A stretch of 64,000 bases of DNA from Phlebotomus papatasi (lineage: Eukaryota > Arthropoda > Insecta > Diptera > Psychodidae): NCBI RefSeq assembly GCF_024763615.1, contig NC_077222.1, forward strand, positions 65,906,001 through 65,970,000, in the 5' to 3' direction. The position numbers and the translations under genes are program-made. Shown here piece after piece: positions 51,891 to 63,529 of the stretch. The stretch's first letter is position 1; each line of letters begins with the position of its first letter. The notes beneath the pieces were generated by a model. That model was not told the origin of the DNA and searched no databases. It was given only the letters and a program-made list of their open reading frames with translations.

Positions 51891-54411
51891 TTTCAGTATT
51901 TCAATGGAGAAATATTCACGAATGATCATTCTACGACAATGATCGCATTGACATGGATCAATCCATTGTCTCATGATATTGAACGAGAATGAAAGAAAGA
52001 GAGGTTCATTGAATTTAGATTATTAAACATTGCCGAGTTTACAGTTTCACACCAAATTACAATATCCTCATGAAAATGTAAATTGTATGTCTGTTGATAA
52101 AATATTCAGCAAGATCAATCTATGATACCGGGTCTACGTTATGCCTATCTGAGACATACATGTGTATCATCAACGGAGCCAAGTGATTAATTAATTCATC
52201 AAAATGTGTCCATTTCGACAGTCAATTAATGGATGGTATAATTTGATATCTGTGTTTAGCATGACTAGCTATTGCGGTAGTAGTCAATGTAGCGGATCAT
52301 TGGAGTGATTCTTGGAATGATCTTCAAAAACCATTTCCTCCATTGAACACCTCCCTTCTGGCAGTGTCTTCATAATTCCATGAGAAAATATTTAGAAAGA
52401 CAAACAATTGAAGAGTGGATATAACCTAGATACTTAAAGATCATTGTTGACTCATGATCGCGTCGATCACCTCATCCCGGAGATTGAGGTGTGCACAGTC
52501 TGTGCACATGGCACCCTTTGCGATCTGTGCCCACATGAAAAATTGTCAATTGAGTGTATCTCGCGAGACCCATATAAGCAATGCTTATAATCGCGCATTG
52601 GTGGCTTCATGGAGAAGGGGATTGAAAGAGAGCGAGAAAGAAAAAAACAAGGAGAGTTGTGATCACCAGAGTTGATCATTGTACAGTATTCGAAAAAGAT
52701 TTCCCTTTCAGTGGTGCCGCTATATTTATAAACACACTCTATTACGATTAACGGTACCGTTATTCGAGACCTGCTAACACACTTCCGTGATCATTTACAG
52801 AATATACTATCTCTTTCATTCGATCGTACGCGATCGCGAACACAATAGCCATCCCTGTCCCTCACCTGTACCATCACATTGTGATTTAATTCAAATTTGG
52901 CGGACGAGATGAGACAGAATGGCATGGAAAAAAAGGTGCTTGCAGATTTTTTTTCGTGTTTGCTGTGGTGATCACTGGTTCCACTCCAGCTAACGGTGGA
53001 TCGTGTAGGACCAAAAAGAACCATTGTTTGAGGTGTGCGAGCGCGAACGAAGGGTAAAGAGAACGCCCCCCCCTATAACGTATCGATGATCACGTTATTG
53101 TTATTTCGCCCATTCCGTTCTGCTAAAAAAAAAACTTTTGAAAAAAATCAGCACTATTTTTCTCTCTCTCATCTTTTATATTTTACCACCGCATATACCC
53201 AACACGGACATCTCTGCACCACCATCAACCTTTGCGTGATGACTGCAAAACTTTGATTATGTTTATGCTGGTTTATTGTTAATCAATTTGCCAGCACTGG
53301 AATTTACATTAAATGGTTCTCTAGGCGATGATGGAGTGTGATCACAAGTGTTGCCAACCTGTATGGGGGTGATCTGGTGATCGCGCGCGCGCCAACTTCA
53401 CGCGGAATGAAGCGTCGTCGTTGGTGGAAGAAATTGCGGGCGACGCTTTTGCTTAGTCACCTCAACTCCACAATTATATTCTTCTCCATCAAACTCAAAA
53501 ATTGGGTCAGGTATTCTTCATCATATTCAGCACCATTTCCAAGCGCACCAATAGATCCAAGCCATACTGAAGCACCATATTTCAAAAAGGAACATACGGT
53601 GGTGTTGCAATGGGCATATTGGCATAAGAAACATACAAATGACTCTCAACCAATGGGCGTTCACACCGTTGTGATTTTCGCTCAAACCACTAATGGCATT
53701 CATGACTAATTTGTGCAACTAATTGGAAAATATCATTCAATGTAATTTGGGATAATGAGATGTGGAAAAGACAGTAATAAGTAGAAAAGAAGGATTACTT
53801 ACGACTAAAAATGGCAAACTTATAGGTAACCCCCCAGAGAACCTTTTCCGAAAGATGCGATGATGGTGGGCAAATGGCAAAAATGCTACATCTAATGACC
53901 TCAATTTGGTGCTTGGCCCTAAAACGAGTATATATTATATAGCGCGTCACTTTTTTTTTAACGGTACGCCATCAGCCAATGCATCATACAAGAGAACTCT
54001 AACCACCTCTGATGGTACTCGCGTTGGCCGAATTTTGCCAGACACCATTGTGCGGGTTCTTGGGCACTTCCAAAAATTTACCGTTTGCGGTACCCAAAAA
54101 CCGTTCAATTCAGAGTCTTGGCGGACGGAGTCAATACGCAATTTTCGTGCCGTACACCCGACGCATTCACGATTGCGCATCACTGCCTCATGATCACGAT
54201 CAAGATCACATCCAAAACAGACACACCATTATTCAAATGTGCATCTCCAATGGAGTGTAGTGAAGTTGGAACGGGAGCTAAGGCGGGGAGGGTGACAAAA
54301 AAAAGTAGTGCCAAGAGTGTGATATTTTTGCTCAAATGTACAATCGCATATTAAGTCGCGTTTCGTAAAATTTAAACGACCAAATATTATTAAATAGAAA
54401 TTATTAAAATG
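51891..54411. promoter_or_regulatory. GATC-rich, GC-elevated block, possible regulatory region or 5' exon area
   Basis: Dense GATC words (ACGAATGATCATTC, AATGATCGCATTG, CATGATCGCGTCGATC at about 52454, GATCGTACGCGATCGCG at about 52822, GATCGCGCGCGCGCC at about 53379, ATGATCACGATCAAGATCAC at about 54190). CCCCCCC-GATGATCACG lies near 53068-53093. Open frames are short and mostly non-ATG. It fits the upstream/intron region of the minus-strand zinc-finger gene; regulatory function is inferred, not shown. Confidence 0.3.
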
Positions 54412-54619
54412 TAGGGCGAGGAGGGACACTTTTGAATTAAAGCACCTTTAAAATAGGGTTTTTTTCTTTTTTTATTTTTAAATGAAACTAAGCCTTATCA
54501 TACTATAATTTAGCTTCATAATTGCTTTGTGGAGCTGAATTATACTATGACAAGATCCATTTCCATTAAAGAATAGGAGGAAAACTACTTTTTCAGAAGT
54601 ATCCTACTTCACCTTACTA
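54412..54619. mobile_element. TAGGG-type foldback, relative of 32093-32499 without the nested insert
   Basis: TAGGGCGAGGAGGGACACTT at the left and GTATCCTACTTCACCTTACTA at the right (weak arms). The interior (ACTAAGCCTTATCATACTAT, TTTAGCTTCATAATTGCTTT) aligns with both flanks of the insertion at 32175-32361 and shows the empty site. Confidence 0.6.
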
Positions 54620-54710
54620 AACCATTTTTTAAGTAAATATCACCATGTAATAAAACACTTTAGAGTTTGAGAAAAAATAAGATGTAGCTAATCAGAAACG
54701 GTAGTATTCA

Positions 54711-55240
54711 AAAATATTTTATGGTATTACAAACAACATATTGAGTACAGGAATATCTTTGTACCTACAAACCCATGTAGAAACAAATAAAAATTAAAAA
54801 CAAAATTATTTTGACGTATAATGGGGTAACACTAAAAAACTTTGTAATGTAGATTGTCAAAAAATTACGAAAGAGGCTTTTTGACTTATTTAACAAAACA
54901 TTTTGATAATTTATTTTATGAATTGACAAAATTGTAACAAGATATTTTTGTGCAATATTTTAACAATTTTTTATAATGTATTTTATGGCCTTATAAACAA
55001 CATATTGAGTACAGGAATACCTTTGTACCTACAAACCCATGTAGAAACAATTAAAAATGAAAAACAAAATTATTTTGACGTAAAATAAGGTAACACTAAA
55101 AAATCTTTGTAATGCAGATTGTCAAAAAAATTACAAAAATAGGCTTTTTAGTTTATTTAACAAAACATTTTTATATTTTTTATGAATTGACAAAGTTTTA
55201 ACAAGATATTTTTGTACGATATTTTAACAATTTTTTATAA
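54711..55240. repeat. Imperfect tandem duplication, period 264 bp
   Basis: AAACAACATATTGAGTACAG starts at 54731 and again at 54995. GTACCTACAAACCCATGTAG, GGTAACACTAAAAAA and the AACAAGATATTTTTGT stretch recur at the same offset. The two units differ by scattered substitutions and small indels, so the duplication is not recent. Confidence 0.85.
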
Positions 55241-55654
55241 AGTATTTTAGAAAAATTACCTCCCTACAAACTTTAGTAAAAATAGCAAAACAAACGTTTT
55301 CCTTCAAAGAAAAGAATGGCATCGTATTTCTTTAGGCAAACACAAAATTACTTTTGTTTTTAAAACTTGTTATTAAAAGAAGATTTTTTAAGTGATCAAA
55401 ATCACTAGTAGTAGGAATTTGCCCATGGATAGTAAACTGTTAAAAATTAACCCTAGATTTTTAAAACTCGTGCACAAATTTTACATAATTTTAACGTAAG
55501 TCCTTCCTAATAATATCTTCTATAGAGATCCTTGTATAGACCCTTGCGCCATCTAAATGCGTTTTAAGCAACTGTAGTAGTTCAATTTAATATTCTAATA
55601 AAAGTATTATGAAATAAAAAAATCACTTGTAAATTACAAAAAAAGAAAACACAC

Positions 55655-55885
55655 TAGGGTCGAAGGAACACTTCTTCGACAGGGAACCCAAATTGACACT
55701 TTTGTCAAAATCTTGAAATTTATTTAGTGTCTAATAAAATGTAAATAATACTACGTTTTTTCCTTAGTCTATGGTTTCTGATAAGGATAGGTGTTCAAAT
55801 TTCGTATTCCAAATGGTACAGAGTAGGGTGTCAATAAGTCCTGACACGACTTCTTAAAGTGTCAATAGGTGTTCCTTTCACCCTA
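55655..55885. mobile_element. TAGGGTCGAAGGAACA-type foldback MITE
   Basis: TAGGGTCGAAGGAACACTTC at the left pairs with GGTGTTCCTTTCACCCTA at the right. Subterminal GGTGTCAATA-like blocks recur inside the right arm. An inverted relative lies at 50870-51078. Confidence 0.75.
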
Positions 55886-57500
55886 TTTCTTCTTAAGATT
55901 TCACGAAAAAAACTACGCAATACAACTCAATCAAGGCCAATTCAAATAAAGAATTTTTATTTGGGAAATCGTAGGAAAATCCTTAGTTTTAACTGAAAAA
56001 AAAACACATTATATACTGCTCTATCTTTTAATTCCAACAGAAAAATAAGAGCTTAAGCGAATTTTCTTGCAATTTTCTTTGATAGAGCCGAGGTTTTAGA
56101 CTTAAGGCATGAGACTTAAAGAAATGTTGCCAGTGTCATTTAATTTTTTATAATTTATTTGCATACGTTTTGCAGTGATAGTGTTTTCCCGTAAAGAAGT
56201 TAAAATTTAAAAGTGAGCTTTTTTCTGAAATTGTTTTGGAATAAACGTTGGAATTTAAATTATCTCGTAAGAATAGGCAATTATAAATGAAATTTTCAGA
56301 AAATAATCAATTATAACAAGTAAAATCCAAGAAAAAGAAAGAGTAGATAGAAATCAAGGTGCTAATTACAGAGTGATAAGTATTTCTCAAGTATCCTGCA
56401 TTAAGGAACGTTTCGATTTTGAATGAAACGTTCTTCAGAGCATCGAAATAAGGCTCATAAAAGCAATATTTTTCACAATTTTTAAATATAAAATACTATC
56501 AAATATTGCCAACAGAAGATTTTCCAACCAGGAGTAAGAATCTTAGGCCTTGGTGCAGTTAGTGACTAGTTTAATCGTTATATAGATTTGATGAATTGTA
56601 AGACATTTCCCCAAAGAAAATTTAAAACGCAATTTTGTGAGCAATTCTAACATATCTTTCCGGTAAAATAATCCATTATCCCATTAGATAATTATTTATT
56701 ATAAGGTAATATTCGATAATTTATAATCAGTATTAAAACGTTGATTTAATAAAGAATAATTGAAAACAAAAAAAAAACATATTGAAATTCTTCCCTTGAC
56801 TTCCATTGTACATATCTTTTTCAATTGAAGTACAAGACTAAAGACACAAGAAAGTATATATATTTTTTGAGTAAAGTAAGTAATACAAAAATGTCGTCAG
56901 ATTTACAATAAAGAGTAAGTGCAATAAAAATGTTTTTCAATCTAATAATCGTGTTTTTGTATTGGCTTTAAAATTTAGACGTTAAGTATTCCCTCAATTA
57001 ATTACAATTTAAAAAATCAAAGCCATTAGGACACAAAGCCATTAAAATAAAATTTAGTTAGAATTTAAATTTATAGAATATAGGGGTTGGTTGGTCGGTA
57101 AAGTGGAGTAACTGTATTCAGTATGTTGATTTAATTTGCGTTTTGACTTTATATGCGATTATACATTCTAGCTTTAGGTAAATTTATGCGGTTTTTTTTG
57201 GTTCAAAAGATAAAGATATTACCACATTATAGTGCAAAAAAAAGAGAAGAGAAAAAATACACAAAATATAGTCAAACCTGCATTTTCAACTCCAACGATA
57301 TTGTATCCATTTATATTTATCAGAAAAAAGAAAAAGTTATAGCTTCTGCATAAATCACACGTGAATTTTCTCTGTTTCATCTGTCTCTTCATCAACTATT
57401 GATTCTTTTGTAAATTATTCCATCACTCATCAGTGGTAAATCACACGTCCCGCGTCGTTTGCAGAAAACACCAAAGATGATCACTTTCACCAAAATTAAA
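55886..57500. other. AT-rich DNA without supported features
   Basis: No coding stretch or clear repeat termini. TATAGGGGTTGGTTGG near 57080 looks like one TAGGG-type terminus without a partner. Confidence 0.4.
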
Positions 57501-58463
57501 ATGATCATCATTGTTTGTTCATTGTGAGCATCTTGAGTTAGTGCTGTTAGTTGTTCAACTTTCATACGTGGATGGATTTTGTTATAAAAGAAATGTTTCT
57601 TGATGGAGAGGGAGACAAGCAACTATATTCTAGTGTACCTAGTTATACTCTTTTATGGTTTAGTGTATAAATTTATTAGGGGATATGAGTTTCTTTTAGC
57701 AGGTACTTTAATGTTGTTTTATTGCTATAACTACTTTGCAAGATGGATTTGTTGCGGTGAAAGAAAACTGGGGAGCAAGTGGAGAAAATAAGACAATGGC
57801 ATGCAAAACAGAAGCATAACAAAAAGGAGATCACAATACAAAAGATCACAGCTAGTAGCAGTGGTCAAGTAGGTGCAACAGATAATAATGTGGTTCTGGG
57901 TAATGGAATAATATAAAGATCAACAATACTCACAGAAATGGAAATTGAAAAGTATTTTTTTTTTCAGTGGATAGATCACAGATGCAAAGTCCCCAAAAGA
58001 CAGAAGAAGAAGAAGTGATTAGGCAAGTGTTAATTTTTTTTTTGTTCTAAAGGGGGAAGATTCTCTCGATCGCGTGGCTTAAGTGTATTGTTCTCAACTC
58101 AATTTATCTTATGTACAGAATTGTTTTTTTTTAATGCATAAATAGAGAGATTTGTGGGTTTTTATTCTATCTCTCTCTCCCTCTCTTTTATGCTGGTTTC
58201 AAAGATGCAAAAACACTTATACATCCGCCACTTTTAATCCTTTTTTTTGCATGCCAATGTGGGTCACTGCTCTAAAAACTTCACTGCTTTATTATTATTA
58301 TTCACAGTAATTCCACCATACAGTTGATCGTGTATATATATACGTTTTTTTCCGTAACGAACATGAAGGCGCACTTTTGGTATATTGTCCAAAAATTGAA
58401 TGGTAAAATATTTGCACGTTAGATCTTCGTGCAAGATCACTGTCATTTGATCTCACTCACAAA
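57501..58463. promoter_or_regulatory. GATC-rich flank
   Basis: GATCACAATACAAAAGATCACA (57829-57850), TCTCGATCGCGTGGC (58065-58079) and pyrimidine runs (CTCTCTCTCCCTCTC near 58170). No gene. Same word usage as the 52-54 kb block; role inferred only. Confidence 0.25.
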
Positions 58464-58990
58464 TCATTGATTTTTAGTGCAAATTGCTCTTGATTGACGG
58501 TGATCGTCTTCTGCATGACCCACACCTCCTTCAGTGGCCGGGCCAAAATTGTACCATTGGTACACCGGAGGATGAGTAAGATGACCCCAGGTGGAGCACA
58601 CATCCACACAATCACGAAAAGATGCGTTTGAAGATGTTGGTATCAAGACGGTAAAAAAAAGCGAACAATGTATAGTGAGAAGAAGAAGTGGATGGAGCTT
58701 TTGGGTGTGCTTTTGATGTTGAGCTGAGGGGGGAAGATGATTATTGGAAGCTGCTGCTGACTGAAGAGCTTGGCTCCAATGTTGGGCTGGTGTTGGATGA
58801 TGACGATCGAGAGAGAGAGAGACTCGATATATCCGGGTCAGACGAAACGTCGGTGCACTTTGGTACAAAAGTGGGTCACTCAAACGATATCCATACACAC
58901 TCAACACTCTTCTCCACAACCAAATACGAGATAGGCTTACGAGGAAGTTTTCATTTATGCACGGTTTTTCGCGAATCTGCGCGCTGAGTC
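58464..58990 (-). promoter_or_regulatory. Candidate promoter/5' UTR region for a minus-strand transcript
   Basis: GC-elevated. Reading on the minus strand, initiator-like TCAGT/TCAGC words (for example CTCTTCAGTCAGCAGCAGC) are followed by CA-rich text typical of insect 5' UTRs. A (GA)n run at 58809-58822 offers GAGA-factor type sites. The 151-codon minus frame starts at TTG, not ATG, and is not taken as protein. It may be a 5' exon of the zinc-finger gene about 13 kb downstream; no decisive splice donor was identified. Confidence 0.25.
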
Positions 58991-60660
58991 GTATTGTTCT
59001 TCCGCTGAATCGAATTGAGTCTCTTGTTTTCTTCTTTTTCCGTATTTATCATCTATAAAACCATTGAAAATGTGTCGTGCATTGTTTCAACTGTTCCATT
59101 CACACAAAAATGATGTTCGTTTTTTTCCTTCTTATTCAACTTCTTTTCTCTCCTCATCGAGGGTATAACCAAGAGATTAGAAAAAATATTTTCAAAAAAT
59201 AAACTATTTCCTCAAATATCTTCACTAAAAATTTCTATTTCCAAAATTCAGTCCATAAAATTTATTCACTTAAATTGTTTTAATTTGTTTTCACTTAGCA
59301 AGGAGTCCTTGGAATTATCCTTTGATCGAATGTGTAATCCATTGCGATCTTCACTGAAAATTCTTTCACGATCTTCAGCACTGTTTCTTAAGCAATAATC
59401 ACTTTTGTCTCATATATCCTTAAATATCCTTCAAAAGCTGACATCGAGGATCATGTCCTCAATCACAAAGCACAAAATTATTAAAGCACGATCTCTTTGA
59501 TTGGAATCCTTCCGGTTTTGATAAACTGGTCGTTGTAAGAGATCGAGGAGCTTTTGAGGTGGTCAAAAAGCTGAAGTAGGTCGAGATTAGATTGTATTTG
59601 GGCTATTCACATAGATTTCACGATCGGTGGGTACACAGAAAGTCAAAAGGTACCCTCTCGCGTCGGACAATAGAATGATACTGAGGCTCGTCACTTTGGC
59701 TTCGACCTCAGGAAGACCTCACTGGCTGGTGCTCGAAGCCAAATGAGACAGTGACTGTTTGTTTGTATATGGTGAAATGGTGAGAGGGGAGATAGGTGAG
59801 CCTTGTCGGCGTGTATTGAACTCGTGAGCGTGCAAAGTCGAAGAAATTTTGTACTATGTACACCGTTGGAGTGTGCTTGGAGAAAGAGCGCCAAGCATTG
59901 GCGCTCAAATAGTGGGGATCGCGAGAGAAACTAAATTAAATATTTTGCCAAAATTTTAACCCATAATATTACCATCCACTGATAACACCTTTATCAGTCT
60001 TTCCGTTCTATCTAATTTTGGGTACTTTTGTGTTGAAATTTTATGGTACTCTTCCCTGAATTTCCTCTGAGAACATCTTTTCCATACCACCACAGGTATT
60101 TCCCCAGCCGCGAGAGAGAGCCTATACCACAAACATGTATGGGTACATTTTTCTGCTGATGGCCATGTGGTGGTATCCGAAGGGGAAGTACTGAACACGC
60201 TTTCACGGGCAACAAGATTAGCATTTTGCATTTTAAATGATATGATGATTATTTAACAATATCATTTCTCCTTCCTTCTCTGGATCACTTGGTAAATCTC
60301 AGACATTCCTCAAGCCAATTTGTATAGCTTGTCGATCGCGAAAACTGAACATTATGCGCCAGAATTAATTAATTAGGTGAACAGTTTAGATTTGCAAACT
60401 GTGACGCAAATTTATCGAAAGAACCAGATCTAACGATCTCTTTTATCTGTTTTAGGCTTATTTGCCGTTGTCTTAATTTGTTGCTCACTCAGTCTCAATC
60501 TTCTTTGACTCTTTAGTATAACACGTTTCTAACCTTATATCTATTCCAATTAATTCATCATTTTTGAGATCTTTTAACATTCAGCCCAGATTTCTTTTCA
60601 ACGGATCTTGTTGCCCTTATATAGGATCTAATCATCACAATCATCATGACCAATTTTCGT
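58991..60660. promoter_or_regulatory. GATC-rich intergenic DNA
   Basis: CTTTGATCGAATG, GCGATCTTCACTG, CACGATCTTCAGC, GAGATCGAGGAGC, GGGATCGCGAGAG and TTGTCGATCGCGAAAAC (about 60329) recur. A local inverted repeat lies at about 59692-59747 (TTTGGCTTCGA/TCGAAGCCAAA). No gene supported; short frames start at non-ATG codons. Confidence 0.25.
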
Positions 60661-61233
60661 CAAAAATTTTGTTTTTGACGAATTTTTGACTTTTGTCCCT
60701 ACATAGAGAATATTCATCAAAAAAGTCATTTTTTAACATAAATTGATCTCAATGTGTAATAATATTTATATGTAATATATATAATACACTTTAAAAGAGG
60801 TAAATTAATTTTAATCTATTCAAAAGCATCACCGAGTTATTTGATACTTTCAAAATGGTGAAATAGAACATTTAAAGCCTTACACTTTTAATCCTTTGTA
60901 ACAAATTGCAATTGTCTTTCGTTTCTAATGTCTAAGACTCCTAAAGCTTGCAATATTCTGATAGGAATTCTTCTCTTAAGCCAACAGATCAGTTTCGCCT
61001 AGTTCCTATAGGCCTCAAATTCAGAGAATTACCCCCATGGCTTAGCTGAACTAATGAAAGGTTTACGTCTGGAGCATTTGAACTCTTTCTTTAAATCTCC
61101 TTAATTAATTCTTCATGGCTTTGTCTCCCGAAATATATGGTTAAGTGTTGATCTTTTTGGGAACCTGCAGTATACTTCATTAGGCATTGCTATTTTTTTA
61201 AGAATCTTCAGTGACCCTATAATTTTTTTACTG

Positions 61234-61688
61234 TAGGGTAAAGTGCTACAAGTTGGACAGGACCTTTTTCTTGATAAATTTAGTACTTCATTTTTATTTG
61301 TATATTTTTGATGTTTTAGTTTTATAATTTGATTCCTTGTGCATAAAAACAAATTTTGTACTGTATTTATGAAGAAAAAAGCCATGTCCAATTTGTACCG
61401 GCGAATTGTCCAACTTGTAACACTCGTATTACCCATGTGTCTTATCTGATTCCTTCCCACCTTCCCATATAACCCAGTGAGTTCCTTGAATTTGGAAAAG
61501 ATCGTTATACACGACAAAAGACTATACAGCCTGAGAAGAAGCATTTCCGCCGTTTGGCTTTGGAGGCTGGTCACCAACGCTGAGTCGACGGTGGACGCAT
61601 GGTATAGGGAATTATTGTAAAGACACATGTTGGAAAATAAATTACATACATACATACATACATGTCCAACTTGTATTACTTTACCTTA
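61234..61688. mobile_element. TAGGGTAAAGTG...TTGGACA MITE, copy 2, interrupted by a retroelement fragment
   Basis: TAGGGTAAAGTGCTACAAGT at the left and ACTTTACCTTA at the right; internal text matches copy 1 (48616-48853) in reverse. The segment 61420-61662 is absent from copy 1 and is flanked by TGTCCAACTTGTA on each side (61407-61419, 61663-61675). Confidence 0.7.
61420..61662 (+). mobile_element. Short retroelement 3' fragment with (CATA)n tail, nested in a MITE
   Basis: 243 bp of GC-richer sequence ending ATGTTGGAAAATAAATTACA and then CATA repeats (about 61645-61662). A 3' microsatellite tail plus a 13-bp flanking duplication fits target-primed reverse transcription of a 5'-truncated LINE or SINE. 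The minus frame 61113-61655 across it has no motif and is not accepted as a gene. Confidence 0.6.
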
Positions 61689-62571
61689 ATGATTCTAAAA
61701 AAAAACTTACGTAGGGGAAACTGAGGCAGTGCTAAACATGGGCAGTTGTAAACACTGATGTTGATGTCCACATTACTTGAACTTAGTTCGACCATTTCTT
61801 TTGTGGACATGAATCCTATTAGTATCTGTGAATTTATATAGGTCACGACCCTTAAAATCTAATATTTTACTTAAAATATATCAGTGTTCAGAACTATCCC
61901 ATGTTTACTACTGTTTCAGTTTCTTCTATATAGGTCTTAAGACTTAGATAAATTGGAACTAATTTTTGTTTATTTAATTCTGCAATTATACGGTTGTTAC
62001 CATAAAATAAGCTATGAACCATATCAAATATCTTGTACATCACACCATTTCCGTTAATCCGTGACGCAACCCTTTCTTTTAAACCGGGATATGAAATCAT
62101 CTTCATAGAACCAGCTGCCAGTAATTTTTTTGTCATTACTACACTCGTGAATCTAGTTTCAGATGTTACTAAAAAATATTTTTATAAATATTTAAGATGG
62201 GTTAAGAAAATATCCATTATTTTATATCATTTAAGCTTAACTAAAGACAAATTTTCCAAGAGAACAAAAAGAAAGCCACACACATAATTTTTATTTTTTT
62301 AATTCAAAGATTTTAAAACGAATTTAATTATAATTTAATTTATAAAAACTAAAGCAATCCTATTATATATTCGTAAGAAGCATAATCGGTAAAAACGTAA
62401 ATGCTCTGGTAGAAGCTTTAAATTCACGCCACTTGGTTTATTTTTCCCGGAGACATAGATCCTATGGTCTCTTTCCAATATTAAATGATAAGAATGATTT
62501 ATTGCAGAAATATAATATTGCAGGTGTCTCTTTATAAACCAACAAAGAAAGTTATCAACTTAAATTAACTA
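61689..62571. other. AT-rich DNA, no feature seen
   Basis: Neither strand offers a coding stretch with recognisable motifs. TAGGGGAAACTGAGGCAG near 61714 is a lone TAGGG-type terminus; CCCATGTTTACTACTGTTTCAGT near 61899 may be its diverged partner. Confidence 0.35.
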
Positions 62572-63529
62572 TAGGGGAAAGTCGTCTGCCTTCAAACGAA
62601 AAATGGAGTTCCAAATTTAAGATTTTTTTCTGAAGAATCCACAAAATGGATTTTATTTTCTACTACACCAAAAAATTCTCTTGTTCATTCGGCGTATATG
62701 ATTACCTCATTTAGCACTTGCAAGTCCTCAGTTTTTCCTTCTGAGGAAATTAAAAAAGTGATGTCGATTTGTATGAAGGCATCTGGCATAGTCTGCCTTT
62801 AAACGTGAGGCAGCTACCTTTAAATGTTTTTTTTTTCACTGAGAATATTGAATCAATAAAACTAAATGGGCTATAAATGATTAGGTTGAAGCCTAACGCA
62901 CTCACTAAAATCATCACTGCAGTCAAAAGACATTACAAAATAACTTTTCTTCACATTTTTCTGTTTTGCACTTGAAAATTTGGAAGAAAAAGTCATTGAA
63001 GTTGACAATTGTCAACTTGAAACATCCCGGCCGGAGCAAAATAGCAGGTTATAAGTATTTGTATGACGTTCGTCAAAGAAAAGTAGGAGTTCGATTTCAC
63101 ATGTTTTGATGTATGGAAAGATAGGATTTAAAGGCACACGACATTAGCATTTAAAGGCTGCTGCAGGGTGATATTTGCAAATTTTTGCCACCCACAAAAA
63201 TTGTGTCATCTGAACCAAAATGTATTAACAGAAATATTAAACCTGATTAACCTTCTATGTGTCACAATGGAAGATTTATTTGTAAAATGATTTTTACTAT
63301 GAAAAATCACATGATTTGTGGAATATCAAAATTACAGTTTAGAGCTCATTTTCATTTTTTTGATCTAGCATCTAGGAAATAGAAGCTAGGCTCTCAATTT
63401 TTTGATGATTTGTGAAGATGATGGATAGCTACCTAATAGTTAATAAAATATAATTTATGCTTTTGGGAACAACGAAAAAATCGCAACATTTGAAGGCTGC
63501 TGCATTTAAAGGCAGACGACTTTCCCCTA
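62572..63529. mobile_element. 958-bp TAGGGG-type foldback element with repeated subterminal motif
   Basis: TAGGGGAAAGTCGTCTGCCT pairs with GGCAGACGACTTTCCCCTA. TTTAAAGGC or its complement recurs several times inside (about 62808-62826, 63128, 63151, 63506), often with GCTGCTGCA, giving repeated subterminal blocks. No long open frame, so non-autonomous. Confidence 0.75.

Noticed and set aside
53338..53709. Plus-strand frame of 123 codons
   Set aside because: Begins with GTG, no motif, lies in GATC-rich putative regulatory DNA.
58464..58919. Minus-strand open frame of 151 codons
   Set aside because: It starts at TTG, has no recognisable domain and is Ser/His/Pro rich as expected from CA-rich UTR-like sequence. 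Treated as possible 5' UTR.
61113..61655. Minus-strand frame of 180 codons
   Set aside because: It runs through the end of a MITE and an inserted retroelement fragment in antisense. No conserved motif.
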